Notes: generated from the letters alone by a model not told the origin. 64,000 nt of DNA from JAMXLO01 sp963812475 (GCA_963812475.1 CAWEVI010000038.1:1-64000); one strand, 5' to 3'; shown: positions 54,437 to 63,946, counted from the first letter of the stretch. Numbers and translations: made by a program.

Positions 54437-55530
54437 GCCGGTCGATAGACCCGGTGGAACCGACGTCCGAGCGAGGTCAGAACCTCGTAGCCATTGGTGC
54501 CCGCCGCCACGGCCACATCATCGGGTGTCTGGGCCGGGCCGATCAGCTCCAGCCAGGCGCCGGGGACGACACCTGGGACATCGGTCACATCGTACGTGGT
54601 CAGGTCCATGGAGACACGGCCTACCAGCGGCACCGGGGTGCCGTCAAAGAAGGCCCGTCCGCGGCTCGACAGGCTGCGGTGCCAGCCGTCGGCATAGCCG
54701 GCCCCGGCGGTGGCCACCCGGCTCGGCCGCGCCGCGCGCCAAGTCGCATTATAGCCAACGCTTTCGCCCGTCGGCACGTCGCGGACGGCCAGCACGCGCG
54801 CGCGAAGGCGCACCGGAAGATGCATGGGGTTCGGCCGATCCGGCGTCGGGTTGATGCCGTAGAGCGCGGCACCGGGCCGCGCCAGGTCGGACCCCCAGCC
54901 GGAGCCGAGAAAGATGCCGGAGGAGTTGGCGAAGCTGCGCGGCGCGGGCGGCAGTCCGGCGCAGGCGGCGGTGAAGCAATCGCGCTGCAGGTTGTTCATC
55001 GAATCGCCGGCGACCTCCGACGACACGAGGTGCGTCATCACGTAGCGCAACTCGATCCCTGCCAACCGCCCATGGTCCATTCGGAGCGCCGCCAACTCCC
55101 GTGCATCGAGCCCAAGGCGCGCCATGCCGGTATCGATGTGCAGGATCGCCGGCAGCCTTCGGGCGACCGTACGCGCCGTGTCTGTCCAGGCGTCGATCTC
55201 GGCGAGCGACCCGAGCACGGGGACGATGTCGTGTGCCAAAAAGTCGGCTTCGCTGCCTGGAATGAGGCCCCCCAGCACTGCGACCATCGCGCCTGGCACG
55301 CAATCGCGGATCGCCAGGGCCTCGTCTAGCAGCGCCACAAAGAAATGCCGGCAGCCCGCCCCATGCAGAGCGGTCGTAACCGGGCGCGCGCCAAGGCCGT
55401 AGCCGTCCGCCTTGACCACGCCGGCGACGGGACCCGACGGATGCAGGCTGCCGAGCAGGCGCCAATTGGCAACAATGGCGCGCAGGTCGACTTCGAGAAC
55501 CGCACCGGCGCCGCCTTCGTCAGGGCGCAT
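54433..55530 (-). CDS. alr: Alanine racemase
   Basis: 365 residues from MRPDEGGAGAVLEVDLRAIV. The PLP lysine is in GVVKADGYGLGA and the catalytic tyrosine in AGAGYADGWHRSLS; HIDTGMARLG, ANSSGIFL and RPGAALYGINPTP are also conserved. The enzyme makes D-alanine for peptidoglycan. The start lies inside the 3' end of dnaB (11 bases overlap), and the stop overlaps mlaE, so dnaB-alr-mlaE are tightly packed as in many alphaproteobacteria. Confidence 0.95.
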   Translation of the reverse strand: MRPDEGGAGAVLEVDLRAIVANWRLLGSLHPSGPVAGVVKADGYGLGARPVTTALHGAGCRHFFVALLDEALAIRDCVPGAMVAVLGGLIPGSEADFLAHDIVPVLGSLAEIDAWTDTARTVARRLPAILHIDTGMARLGLDARELAALRMDHGRLAGIELRYVMTHLVSSEVAGDSMNNLQRDCFTAACAGLPPAPRSFANSSGIFLGSGWGSDLARPGAALYGINPTPDRPNPMHLPVRLRARVLAVRDVPTGESVGYNATWRAARPSRVATAGAGYADGWHRSLSSRGRAFFDGTPVPLVGRVSMDLTTYDVTDVPGVVPGAWLELIGPAQTPDDVAVAAGTNGYEVLTSLGRRFHRVYRPA

Positions 55531-57016
55531 GGTCCCTGTGCACCACGTCAAGATCGGCGAAGCGCGTGAACTCGGCCTCGAAGAACAGCTGGATCGTGTC
55601 CGTGGGGCCGTGCCGCTGTTTCGCGATGATCAGGTCGGCCTGGTTCCTGGTGTTCTCCATCTGCCGATTCCAGTCATCCACGGCGGCGCTGAATTTTTCG
55701 GTCTTGTCGAAGGCAGCTTCCTTGGGGGCTCTCTGCTCCAAGTAATATCGGTCGCGGTAAATGAACATCACCACGTCGGCGTCCTGTTCGATCGTGCCGG
55801 ATTCGCGCAGGTCGGCAAGCTGTGGTCGCTTGTCCTCGCGGGACTCGACGGCGCGGGACAGCTGCGACAGGGCAAGCACCGGCACAGCCAGTTCCTTGGC
55901 AATTGCCTTCAGTCCCTGCGTGAGTTGACCGATCTCCAGAACGCGGCTCTCCGGCCTGGTGCCGGCGGCGGGGCGCATCAGCTGAAGGTAGTCGATGACG
56001 ATCAGCGACAATCCCTTCGTGCGTTTCAGCCGCCGCGCGCGCGTGCGCAGCGCCGACAAGGTGATGGCCGGCGTGTCGTCGATCTCGATCGGCAGTGCGG
56101 CAATCTCGCGCGACACCTGCACGAACTTGTCGAAGTCGCGCTGGCTGATATCTCCGCGCCTGATCCTGTCGCTGGAAACCAGCAATTCCTCGCTGAGCAG
56201 GCGGGTGGCCAACTGCTCGGCACTCATCTCCAGCGAGAACACCCCGACACAGCGCCTCGGCAGTGCATTCGGGTCGGTCGCGCGGGCTTCGGCCAGCAGC
56301 GCCTTCGCGGCGCCAAAGGCGATCTTGGTCGCAAGCGCGGACTTTCCCATGCCCGGCCGGCCCGCGAGAACCACCAGATCCGATACGTGAAGGCCCCCCA
56401 TCTTCGCGTCCAGGTCACGCAGTCCGGTGGTCAAGCCGGACACGTGGCCGGTGCGCTTGAATGCACGCTCCGCACCTCGGATCGCCTCGGTCAGCGCATG
56501 CTCGAAGCTCATGAAGCCGCCCGCAACGCCCCCATCGGTGGAGAGCTGGAACAGCGACTGCTCGGCTGCCTCGATCTGCTGTCCGCCATCGAGTTCCGCA
56601 TCGGCACCGAACGCGTTGTTGACCACCGTTTCGCCGATGTCGATCAGCTGCCGTCGCAGCCAGGCGTCGTGGATCGCGCGGCCGTATTCGCCGGCGTTGA
56701 TGATGCCGACCATGGCGGTGAGCAACTGCGCCAGATAGGCGGTGCCACCCACTTCCTCGAGCACGCCGGAGTGTTCGAACTCAGCCTTCAGCGTGACCGC
56801 GTCGGCAAGCTGACCCGCTTCGACGCGGCGGGCAATCGCCTGATAGATCCGGCCATGGATCGGATCGGCGAAATGCTCGGGGACAAGAAATTCAGAGACG
56901 CGCTCATAGGCCCGGTTGTTGGCGAGCAGGGCTCCGAGCAGCGCCTGTTCTGCCTGCACATTGGATGGCGGCAGGCGCTGCGACAGACCCAGCAGGGGCG
57001 AATCGATGGTGTTCAT
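55520..57016 (-). CDS. dnaB: Replicative DNA helicase DnaB
   Basis: 498 residues. The N-terminal domain (PPSNVQAEQALLGALLANNR) is followed by the linker and the RecA-like motor with Walker A GRPGMGKSAL, VGVFSLEMSAEQLATRLLSE, Walker B LIVIDYLQLM and LSRAVESREDKRPQLADLRE. DnaB unwinds DNA at the replication fork. A few residues after the motor differ from common DnaB, but no key residue is missing. In relatives rpsF-rpsR-rplI usually precede it; here a cyclopropane synthase gene does. Confidence 0.96.
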   Translation of the reverse strand: MNTIDSPLLGLSQRLPPSNVQAEQALLGALLANNRAYERVSEFLVPEHFADPIHGRIYQAIARRVEAGQLADAVTLKAEFEHSGVLEEVGGTAYLAQLLTAMVGIINAGEYGRAIHDAWLRRQLIDIGETVVNNAFGADAELDGGQQIEAAEQSLFQLSTDGGVAGGFMSFEHALTEAIRGAERAFKRTGHVSGLTTGLRDLDAKMGGLHVSDLVVLAGRPGMGKSALATKIAFGAAKALLAEARATDPNALPRRCVGVFSLEMSAEQLATRLLSEELLVSSDRIRRGDISQRDFDKFVQVSREIAALPIEIDDTPAITLSALRTRARRLKRTKGLSLIVIDYLQLMRPAAGTRPESRVLEIGQLTQGLKAIAKELAVPVLALSQLSRAVESREDKRPQLADLRESGTIEQDADVVMFIYRDRYYLEQRAPKEAAFDKTEKFSAAVDDWNRQMENTRNQADLIIAKQRHGPTDTIQLFFEAEFTRFADLDVVHRDHAP

Positions 57017-57089
57017 TGCCCGGCAGCATAGCCCGCCCGGAATCGTCCGGGGAGTTATTTAGCCTGTGGATGGCTGTGGTACGTGGGAC

Positions 57090-58367
57090 TCAATTGCGCA
57101 GTGTCTGTCCGCCCTCACTCAGCACGCTCGATTTCTGTCCGCCGGCGGTGTTCGATTCGAATGCCGTGATATAATCCCGTGTCAGCGGCACCGCGGTCTG
57201 ATCGTGGGCGAGCTGGATCTGGAACACCATGTGTCCCTCGCGGCGGAACGCGATCTCGGCGCCGCACAGGTAGAACTCGAACATCCGGCAGAAGCGCTCG
57301 TCATACAACGACGCGATCGTATCGCGATTGGCGGTGAAGCGCCGGCGCCAATGACGCAGCGTCTCGGCATAGTGCAGCCGCAATATCTCGATGTCGGTGC
57401 CGATCAGGCCGCTTTTTTCAATCGGCAGAAGCACCTCGGACAACGCGGGACAATACCCGCCGGGGAAAATGTATTTGGCGATCCACGGATTGGTGAAACC
57501 CGGCCCGTCACTGCGGCCGATCGCATGCAGCAGCGCCACGCCATCCGGGTTGAGACAGCGTGCCACGGTGTCGAAGAACGCGCGGTAGTGCACGACGCCG
57601 ACATGCTCGAACATGCCGACCGACACGATGCGATCGAACCGGCGATCCAGCTTCCGATAATCGAGCAGTTCGAACGACACGCGGTCCTGCAGCCCCTCGG
57701 CCTGCGCCCGGGCGCGCGACTCGGCAAGCTGTTCGGTCGACAGTGTGATGCCGGTTACCAGCGCGCCATGATCGCGCGCCAGGGTCAGCGCCATGCCCCC
57801 CCAGCCGGAGCCGATGTCGAGCACCGAGAGACCCGGGCGGTCCAGACGGAGCTTCGCAGCGATATGCCGTTTCTTGGCGACCTGCGCCTCTTCCAGCGTC
57901 TCGTCGCCGCGCGGAAAGTAGGCGCAGGAATACTGGCGGTCGCGGTCCAGGAACAGGCTGTACAGCCGCCCGTTCAGATCGTAGTGATGCGCCACGTTGC
58001 GCTGCGCGCGACGCGCGGGATTGTACTGGTCGAAGCGGCGCCGAAGCACGCCGAGGGTGGAGCGGACGCGGGCGATGGGGTGGCCGGTGGCATTCGCCAT
58101 CACGTTCCGCGCCAACGTTTCGATCACATCGTAGATGCCGCAGCCGTCCGGGATCAGCCCACCGTCCATGTAGGCCTCACCCAGCGCCAGCGTCGGGTTC
58201 AGCACAAGCCGGCGAATCGTCCGTTCATTTCGGATCGCAATGCCGGCTTCGGTGCCAGATCCAGGCGGCCCGGCATAGCTGGTCCGCTGCCCATTGGGCC
58301 AACGCACCGTGAGCCGGCCCGCCACGACGAATCGCCTCAGGATGGCGTCAAGGGTTCCCCGCATCAC
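57090..58367 (-). CDS. cfa: Cyclopropane-fatty-acyl-phospholipid synthase
   Basis: 425 residues. The AdoMet site is LSVLDIGSGWGGMALTLA; VAHHYDLNGRLYSLFLDRDR, QYSCAYFPRGDETLEEAQVA, FDRIVSVGMFEHVGVVHYRA and FIFPGG-like YIFPGGYCPAL are typical. The conserved C-terminal EFYLCGAEIAFR is present. The enzyme adds a methylene bridge to unsaturated membrane lipids, changing membrane stability under acid or stationary-phase stress. It lies between fabF and dnaB on the same strand and fits the lipid theme. Confidence 0.94.
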   Translation of the reverse strand: MMRGTLDAILRRFVVAGRLTVRWPNGQRTSYAGPPGSGTEAGIAIRNERTIRRLVLNPTLALGEAYMDGGLIPDGCGIYDVIETLARNVMANATGHPIARVRSTLGVLRRRFDQYNPARRAQRNVAHHYDLNGRLYSLFLDRDRQYSCAYFPRGDETLEEAQVAKKRHIAAKLRLDRPGLSVLDIGSGWGGMALTLARDHGALVTGITLSTEQLAESRARAQAEGLQDRVSFELLDYRKLDRRFDRIVSVGMFEHVGVVHYRAFFDTVARCLNPDGVALLHAIGRSDGPGFTNPWIAKYIFPGGYCPALSEVLLPIEKSGLIGTDIEILRLHYAETLRHWRRRFTANRDTIASLYDERFCRMFEFYLCGAEIAFRREGHMVFQIQLAHDQTAVPLTRDYITAFESNTAGGQKSSVLSEGGQTLRN

Positions 58368-58444
58368 TCCCCCGTACCGTCAAGCATGAGTTGAATATGA
58401 CAGTGGCGTAACCCAGGCCGGTCGTCAAAACCGGCTGAGCGCCG

Positions 58445-59707
58445 TCAACTCACGGTGCGGAAGATCACGGACGCGTTGGTGCCGCCGAAACCGAAGCTGT
58501 TGGACAGCGCAAGATCGATCTTGCGCCGCTGTGCCGCGTTCGCAACGCGGTCGATCACGCTCTCCCGGCTCGGTTCGTCCAGGTTGAGCGTCGGCGGCGC
58601 CACATCATCGCGGATCGCAAGAATCGAGAACACCGCCTCGACTGCCCCGGCCGCGCCGAGCAGATGGCCGGTCGCCGACTTGGTGGACGACATCGCCAAT
58701 CCCTTGGCCGCGTCGCCGAACACCAGCTCGACCGCCTCCAGTTCCAGATCGTCGCCAAGCGGCGTGGAGGTCCCGTGCGCGTTGACATACTGGATCTGGT
58801 CCGGCGTCAGACCGCCATTGCGCAGCGCCGCCCGCATCGAGCGGACCGCGCCGTCATGGCCCTCGGCTGGCGCGGTGATATGGAAGGCGTCCCCCGACAT
58901 GCCGTAGCCGGCGACCTCGGCGTAGATCTTCGCCCCGCGCCGCTTCGCATGTTCGTACTCCTCGAGCACCACGACGCCGGCGCCCTCGCCCATCACGAAG
59001 CCGTCGCGTTGCCTGTCCCACGGGCGCGATGCCGCCTGGGGCCTATCGTTGAATGCGGTGGACAGGGCGCGCGAGGCGCAGAACCCGGCGATGCCGAGTT
59101 CACATACCGCCGCCTCGGTGCCGCCGGCGACCATGACGTCGGCATCCCCCCACATGATCAGCCGCGCCGCGTCGCCGATCGCGTGCACGCCAGTGGCACA
59201 GGCGGTCACCACGGAATGATTCGGCCCCTTGAAGCCATACTTGATCGAGACGTGGCCGGAGGCGAGGTTGATCAGCGCCGACGGGATGAAGAACGGCGAG
59301 AGCCGTCGCGCGCGGCCTTCGTGAACCTGGATCGACGCCTCGAAGATCGTCTGCAGGCCACCGATGCCGGAGCCGATCATCACCCCGGTGGCGCAGCGAT
59401 CCGCCTCGGCATCCGGCAACCAACCGGAATCCTCGACCGCCTCGCTGGCAGCGACCATGCCGAGGTGGATGAAGCGGTCCATCTTCTTCTGGTCTTTCAC
59501 CGGGATCCACTCGCCGATGTCGAGCCGGCCCTCGGCCTTCACGCCGGCCGGCACCTGGCCTCCCACCTTGCACGGCAGGTCCTTGGTGTCGAATGCCTGA
59601 ATCGCCCCAATGCCCGATTCGCCGTTGATCAGGCGTCGCCACACATGCTCGACCCCGAGCCCGAGGGGACAGGCAATCCCCATGCCCGTCACCACCACAC
59701 GCCGCAT
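58445..59707 (-). CDS. fabF: 3-oxoacyl-ACP synthase II
   Basis: 420 residues. The catalytic cysteine lies in VVTACATGVHAIGDA, with the two histidines in NAHGTSTPLGD and SATGHLLGAAGAVEA and the lysine in STKSATGH. The N-terminal MRRVVVTGMGIACPLGLGVE is standard. FabF condenses malonyl-ACP with acyl-ACP in fatty acid elongation. It follows acpP by 26 bases on the same strand. Confidence 0.97.
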   Translation of the reverse strand: MRRVVVTGMGIACPLGLGVEHVWRRLINGESGIGAIQAFDTKDLPCKVGGQVPAGVKAEGRLDIGEWIPVKDQKKMDRFIHLGMVAASEAVEDSGWLPDAEADRCATGVMIGSGIGGLQTIFEASIQVHEGRARRLSPFFIPSALINLASGHVSIKYGFKGPNHSVVTACATGVHAIGDAARLIMWGDADVMVAGGTEAAVCELGIAGFCASRALSTAFNDRPQAASRPWDRQRDGFVMGEGAGVVVLEEYEHAKRRGAKIYAEVAGYGMSGDAFHITAPAEGHDGAVRSMRAALRNGGLTPDQIQYVNAHGTSTPLGDDLELEAVELVFGDAAKGLAMSSTKSATGHLLGAAGAVEAVFSILAIRDDVAPPTLNLDEPSRESVIDRVANAAQRRKIDLALSNSFGFGGTNASVIFRTVS

Positions 59708-59733
59708 CGCTTCGGACCCTCCCGGGCGGGCCG

Positions 59734-59973
59734 TCAGGCGGCCTTCTGCTTCTCGATGTATTCGATCGCATCCTTCACGGTGCTGATCTTTTCGGCGGCG
59801 TCCTCGGGGATCTCCACGCCGAATGCTTCCTCGAAGGCCATCACCAGTTCGACGGTATCCAGGCTGTCAGCGCCCAGATCGTCGATGAAGGACGCCTCGG
59901 GAGTCACTTTCGCTTCCTCGACCCCTAGGTGCTCGACGACAATCTTTCTGACCTTGTCCGAGATCTCGCTCAT
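59734..59973 (-). CDS. acpP: Acyl carrier protein
   Basis: 79 residues, acidic. The phosphopantetheine serine lies in DLGADSLDTVELVMAFEE, fully conserved, and EDAAEKISTVKDAIEYIEKQ is the usual C-terminus. It carries growing acyl chains between the Fab enzymes. The start has AGGAGGAGTT-type sequence upstream. It lies between fabG and fabF. Confidence 0.98.
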   Translation of the reverse strand: MSEISDKVRKIVVEHLGVEEAKVTPEASFIDDLGADSLDTVELVMAFEEAFGVEIPEDAAEKISTVKDAIEYIEKQKAA

Positions 59974-60026
59974 CGGCTGTGCAACTCCTCCTGAAGGGTC
60001 CCGCTCCGGGGATTGTCCGGAGCCTG

Positions 60027-60045
60027 CCCCGGATCGGATCCGGGG
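60027..60045. terminator. Hairpin between fabG and acpP
   Basis: CCCCGGATCGGATCCGGGG gives a GC-rich stem of eight pairs with a three-base loop and no U-run after it. It could attenuate the fabG transcript before acpP, or be a REP-like element. Acyl carrier protein is needed in excess, and its own promoter after this hairpin would fit. Confidence 0.4.
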
Positions 60046-60155
60046 GATGTGTCTCGCCGCCGGGCAGGACCCGATCGGTGCCGCCGTATCCGTGCCCGAC
60101 GAAGCTTTCGGGCGCTTAGCATGGTTTCCGCGGGCGCGCCAACCAACACGCGCCC

Positions 60156-60908
60156 TTAGAGCATGGCCATGCCACCGTTGACGTGGAGTGTTGCGCCGGT
60201 GACCCAGCCCGCCTCGTCCGAGGCCAGATAGGCGACCGCCGCTGCTACATCGTCTGGCTGGCCCAATCGTCGCAAGGGGATCGCCTCGGTGAGCTTCGTG
60301 CGTTGCTGTTCCGGGAGCTTGTCAGTCATCGGCGTCGCGATAAATCCCGGTGCCACGACATTCACCGTGATGCCGCGCGATGCGACCTCCTGCGCCAGCG
60401 CCTTCGTCATGCCGACCAGACCGGCCTTGGCGGCGGAATAGTTGACCTGGCCGGCATTGCCGGTCGCGCCCACGATGGAGGAGATATTGATGATGCGTCC
60501 GGCGCGACGGCGCAGCATGCCGTGCAGTGCGGCGCGTATCAGGCGGAACGGTGCGCTGAGATCGACATCGATCACCGCCTGCCAATCCGCGTCGCGCATT
60601 CGCAGCGCCAGCATGTCGCGGGTCATGCCTGCGTTGTTCACCAGGATGGCAAGCGGACCCGCCGCCTGCTCCGCCGCCGCAACGAGCGCATCGGGTTCGG
60701 CCGCATCGCGCAGGTCACCCGGGCAGACAAAGGCCCGCTCGCCCAGTTCGGCGGCCACCGCATCGAGCGCGTCACGGCGGGTCCCGGATAGCGCCACGAT
60801 GGCACCCTGCGCGTACAGCGTGCGCGCGATCGCCGCGCCGATGCCGCCCGAGGCCCCCGTGATCAGCGCCGCCTTGCCGTCGAGCCGGAACATGGGCCGC
60901 TCCGTCAT
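60156..60908 (-). CDS. fabG: 3-oxoacyl-ACP reductase
   Basis: 250 residues. It has TGASGGIGAAIAR, NNAGMTRDMLALRMRDADWQ, NISSIVGATGNAGQVNYSAA and KAGLVGMTKALAQEVASRGI (Ser-Tyr-Lys triad), plus GFIATPMTDKLPEQQR, the FabG-specific C-terminal signature. It reduces 3-oxoacyl-ACP with NADPH. The start overlaps the stop of fabD (ATGA). Confidence 0.96.
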   Translation of the reverse strand: MTERPMFRLDGKAALITGASGGIGAAIARTLYAQGAIVALSGTRRDALDAVAAELGERAFVCPGDLRDAAEPDALVAAAEQAAGPLAILVNNAGMTRDMLALRMRDADWQAVIDVDLSAPFRLIRAALHGMLRRRAGRIINISSIVGATGNAGQVNYSAAKAGLVGMTKALAQEVASRGITVNVVAPGFIATPMTDKLPEQQRTKLTEAIPLRRLGQPDDVAAAVAYLASDEAGWVTGATLHVNGGMAML

Positions 60909-61894
60909 AGGTTCTTCAGTACCGCCTCGATGTCCGCCGGCGTGGCTGCCGACATGGTGGCCGCATCAGGAGCGATCCGGCGGATCAGGCCGGACAGCAC
61001 CTTGCCGGCGCCAAGTTCGAGAAAACTGTCCACGCCAAGTTCCCCCATCGCATTGACGCACTCCCGCCAGCGTACCATGGCGGTGACCTGGCGAACCAGC
61101 AGATCGCGGATTTCGGTGGGATCGGTCGCCTTGGCGGCAGAAACGTTGGCAATCAGCGGCACGACCGGTGCGCTGGGCGGCGTGTTCTCCAGCGCCTCGG
61201 CCATCACATCGGCGGCGGGGGCCATCAGCGCGCAGTGGAACGGCGCCGAGACCGGCAACAGCATCGCCCGGCGCACGCCCTTCGACGGGGCGATCGCGAC
61301 GCCACGCTCGATCGCCCCACGGTGGCCAGATATCACGATCTGGCCGGCACCGTTGTCATTTGCCGGCTCGATGACCTCGCGTTTGGCGTCCCGGCCGGGT
61401 TCGACCTGGCCATCGATCTCCGGAACCAGTGCGGCCTCGGCGCATATCGCCTCGGCCTGCGCCATGTCGGCGCCGAGCAGTGCCGCCATGGCGCCTTCTC
61501 CGGCCGGCACCGCCTGCTGCATCGCCTGCCCGCGCAGCTTGAGCAGCCGGGCAGTGTCGGCGATCGAGAAGCTGCCGGCAGCGGCCAGCGCGGAGTACTC
61601 GCCAAGCGAATGACCGGCGACCACGACCGCCCTCTGGTGCAGCGAAAACCCACCCTCCTTCTCCAACACACGCAGCACGGCGAGCGAGTGCGCCATCAGG
61701 GCGGGCTGGGTGTTCTCGGTCAGCGTGAGCTCCTCGCCGGGGCCTTCGAACATCAGCCGGGAGAGTTTCTGCCTCAGCGTTTCATCGATTTCCTGGAACA
61801 CCTCGCGCGCGGCTGAAAAGGCGGCGGCGAGATCGCGTCCCATGCCGACAGCCTGGCTGCCCTGGCCCGGGAAGATGAAGGCATGAACCGGCAT
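60905..61894 (-). CDS. fabD: Malonyl-CoA-ACP transacylase
   Basis: 329 residues. MPVHAFIFPGQGSQAVGMGR and the nucleophile elbow VVAGHSLGEYSALAAAG identify FabD; PVSAPFHCALMAPAADVMAE holds the catalytic His. A segment of about 15 residues (EIDGQVEPGRDAKREVIEPA) is an insertion relative to E. coli FabD, as seen in some alphaproteobacteria. It loads malonate on ACP and is first in the fabD-fabG-acpP-fabF series. Confidence 0.95.
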   Translation of the reverse strand: MPVHAFIFPGQGSQAVGMGRDLAAAFSAAREVFQEIDETLRQKLSRLMFEGPGEELTLTENTQPALMAHSLAVLRVLEKEGGFSLHQRAVVVAGHSLGEYSALAAAGSFSIADTARLLKLRGQAMQQAVPAGEGAMAALLGADMAQAEAICAEAALVPEIDGQVEPGRDAKREVIEPANDNGAGQIVISGHRGAIERGVAIAPSKGVRRAMLLPVSAPFHCALMAPAADVMAEALENTPPSAPVVPLIANVSAAKATDPTEIRDLLVRQVTAMVRWRECVNAMGELGVDSFLELGAGKVLSGLIRRIAPDAATMSAATPADIEAVLKNL

Positions 61895-62209
61895 GCGGGG
61901 GGCTCCCTAAGGTGGTTCGCCAAGGGGGCTTGACGCGGCGGCGTAGCTTCGGCTCACGAGGGTGTCAATGGAGGCAGCCGTCGAGACGGGAGGGTTCACG
62001 CCGAGAACGCCTTCCGGGCAAAAGGGCAATCGCGTCACGGCCGGCCCCCGAGCCGGCCGTCTCTTGCTGCACGCCGCCGCGAGAGATCACCGGGTCAAGC
62101 CCGGTGATGACGGGCGGTGGGCCCGGTGATGACGGGCAATGGCGGTGACGACTTGCAACAGGGGTTGTGACTTGCACATGGAATGGGAGTGCAGCCCTGT
62201 TCGGCACAC
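61895..62209. other. Spacer with REP-like palindrome
   Basis: No gene is seen. ATCACCGGGTCAAGCCCGGT at 62084-62106 forms a nine-base-pair hairpin, followed by two further partial copies (GCCCGGTGATGACGGGC) up to about 62136. The region should contain the fabD promoter on the minus strand. Confidence 0.6.
62084..62106. repeat. REP-like hairpin
   Basis: Arms ATCACCGGG and CCCGGTGAT with a five-base loop. Related in shape to the palindromes at 26414-26503 and 9494-9566. Confidence 0.7.
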
Positions 62210-63070
62210 TCAGTAACTTGGTTTGGTCGAAAATGGCGTGAGCTGAAGCTCGTGTGTCCAGCACGAACGGTCCTGGGTGTGCAGATAGTAGAACGCCTCG
62301 GCGATCTTGACCGGGTTGATCACGAGGTCGGGCCGATTTTGGACCCTTGGCATCGCCCGGGTTCCGGGTGAATCGATGGTACCGTCGATCACCACGTTGG
62401 CCACGTGCACGCCGTGCTCGGAGTATTCCTCGGTCAGCACCTGCGACAGCGTGCGCATCATGACCCTGGGGTAGTAAAGCGACTGACCTGTCATTCGCTT
62501 CTTTCCGCGTAGCGAGCTCGAGTTGTTAGAGAAGAAGAACGACCCTTCGCCTTTCTTCCGCATCGCCGGCAGCACTTCCTTGGCGACCAGGAAGGGCCCG
62601 CGGCTGGCGATGTGTTGCGTGGTATCGAACATCTCCACCGGAATGTGTTCAAGCAGTTCTTTGTCGGGCGGAAGATCTCGGCCTTCCAGGTAGCCCGCGT
62701 TGTAGATCAGCACGTCCGGATCGCCGGCATCGCGACGGATAGAGGTGAATGCCGCCGAGATGGAAACCTGCGAGACGAGATCCAGTTCGACGATCATGCA
62801 GTCTCCGCCCTGCTGCCGGATGGCCTCCGCCAGCGCGGATGCATTGGTCGCGGCGCGGGTAGTCAGCACGACGAAGAAGCCCTCTTGCGCGAACTTCTGG
62901 GCGACGGCGCCGCCCACACCCCAGCGCACGCCGACCGGCAGGTCGCTATCGTCGAGTGTCCTGCCGTGCGCCAGCAAGGTATTGCGGCCATCCGATTGCC
63001 ACTTGGACGTGGCGCCGATCACGACGGCGACTTTCTTTCCGCTTGTGTTCGTTTGGCGCGTTTGGCTCAT
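62210..63070 (-). CDS. Atypical SDR-fold protein with inserted cofactor loop and no YxxxK
   Basis: 286 residues. The first strand and turn (VAVVIGATSKWQSDGRNTLL) resemble an SDR Rossmann start, but about 27 residues separate GAT from VGGAVAQKFAQEGFFVVLTT, so the glycine-rich loop is interrupted. VLIYNAGYLEG replaces NNAG. In the active-site region a serine run is present (FFFSNNSSSLRG) but the tyrosine motif reads SLYYPRVMMRTLSQ, so the Lys of YxxxK is absent. The start is MSQTRQTNTSGKKVAVVIGA. Activity as a normal dehydrogenase is doubtful. It precedes no obvious partner; an amidohydrolase gene lies upstream on the same strand (48-base gap). Confidence 0.8.
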   Translation of the reverse strand: MSQTRQTNTSGKKVAVVIGATSKWQSDGRNTLLAHGRTLDDSDLPVGVRWGVGGAVAQKFAQEGFFVVLTTRAATNASALAEAIRQQGGDCMIVELDLVSQVSISAAFTSIRRDAGDPDVLIYNAGYLEGRDLPPDKELLEHIPVEMFDTTQHIASRGPFLVAKEVLPAMRKKGEGSFFFSNNSSSLRGKKRMTGQSLYYPRVMMRTLSQVLTEEYSEHGVHVANVVIDGTIDSPGTRAMPRVQNRPDLVINPVKIAEAFYYLHTQDRSCWTHELQLTPFSTKPSY

Positions 63071-63118
63071 TCGAGAACGTTTCCTTGGTTGGTTGTCGCA
63101 TTCCGACGATGGCGCGTG

Positions 63119-63946
63119 TCAGACTGTCCGGTCCCAGCCCCACCAGGCGCAGAGCGCGTCACCCATGATCAGTCGCTTGTCCTGATCGCTGAGCCACGGC
63201 AGTTCCTCGGTGAACATCGTCGCGCACTGGCCCCACGAACAGGGCATCTTCGTGATGTCCGTGCCCCAAAACATTCGACGCGGACCAAATGCATCGTAGA
63301 TCTGTCGCAGATACGTGTGCATCGCCGGAAACGGATAGGGCTCGCTGGAATAGCCCGGTGCGCCGGTCGCCTTCACCGCCACATTGGGGAATTTTGCCAG
63401 CGCCAGAAGCTCCGGCATATGGGTCATGGCGGCGGCATCTTTCAGTGTGGTCAGGCCGCCTCTGCCGCCCAGATGATCGATCGTCAAGCGAAGTCCGGGG
63501 TGGCGCTCGGCGATCCGGCCGAGGTCCGTCAGCGAATCCGTCGCCAGCGCGGCGATGGGAACATTGGCAGTTTCCGCGGCAGACCAAAGCCAGTCGAGCG
63601 TGCCGTCGGACAGCCATCGCCGCGCGGGATCGTGCAGGAACCCATAGCGAAGACCAAGCATTCCCGGCTGTTCTCTCCAGCCTGCGATGCGTGCGCGCGA
63701 GTCCGGCCGATCGAGCGGCACCGCACCCATGATCGCGAACCGGCCGGGGTAGTTCCGCACCGCCTTGAATGCCATGTCGGTCGAGTTCGGGTCCCACCCC
63801 GGCGGATGAATGACGGCTGCATCGACGCCGCCTTCGTCCATCAGGACGATGGCCTCCTCCGGGGTGAAGTGTGTCACCTGTCGATGCGCGAGGTTGCTTG
63901 GCAGGCCGGTTCCCCAGAGGTGAACCTGGGCGTCGACGATCTGCAT
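63119..63946 (-). CDS. Amidohydrolase-2 family (ACMSD-like TIM barrel) hydrolase
   Basis: 275 residues from MQIVDAQVHLWGTGLPSNLA. In this family the first strand normally reads DxHxH; here it is DAQVHLWG, so the first metal His is Gln. LRLTIDHLGGRGG (His) and MFWGTDITKMPCSWGQC (Asp) are conserved. Relatives hydrolyse lactones or decarboxylate aromatic acids, for example 4-sulfomuconolactone hydrolase and ACMSD. It probably forms a two-gene unit with the downstream atypical SDR. Confidence 0.85.
   Translation of the reverse strand: MQIVDAQVHLWGTGLPSNLAHRQVTHFTPEEAIVLMDEGGVDAAVIHPPGWDPNSTDMAFKAVRNYPGRFAIMGAVPLDRPDSRARIAGWREQPGMLGLRYGFLHDPARRWLSDGTLDWLWSAAETANVPIAALATDSLTDLGRIAERHPGLRLTIDHLGGRGGLTTLKDAAAMTHMPELLALAKFPNVAVKATGAPGYSSEPYPFPAMHTYLRQIYDAFGPRRMFWGTDITKMPCSWGQCATMFTEELPWLSDQDKRLIMGDALCAWWGWDRTV

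Noticed and set aside
55412..57031. 539-codon plus-strand frame opposite dnaB
   Set aside because: Antisense shadow of dnaB; no recognisable domain and unnatural composition.
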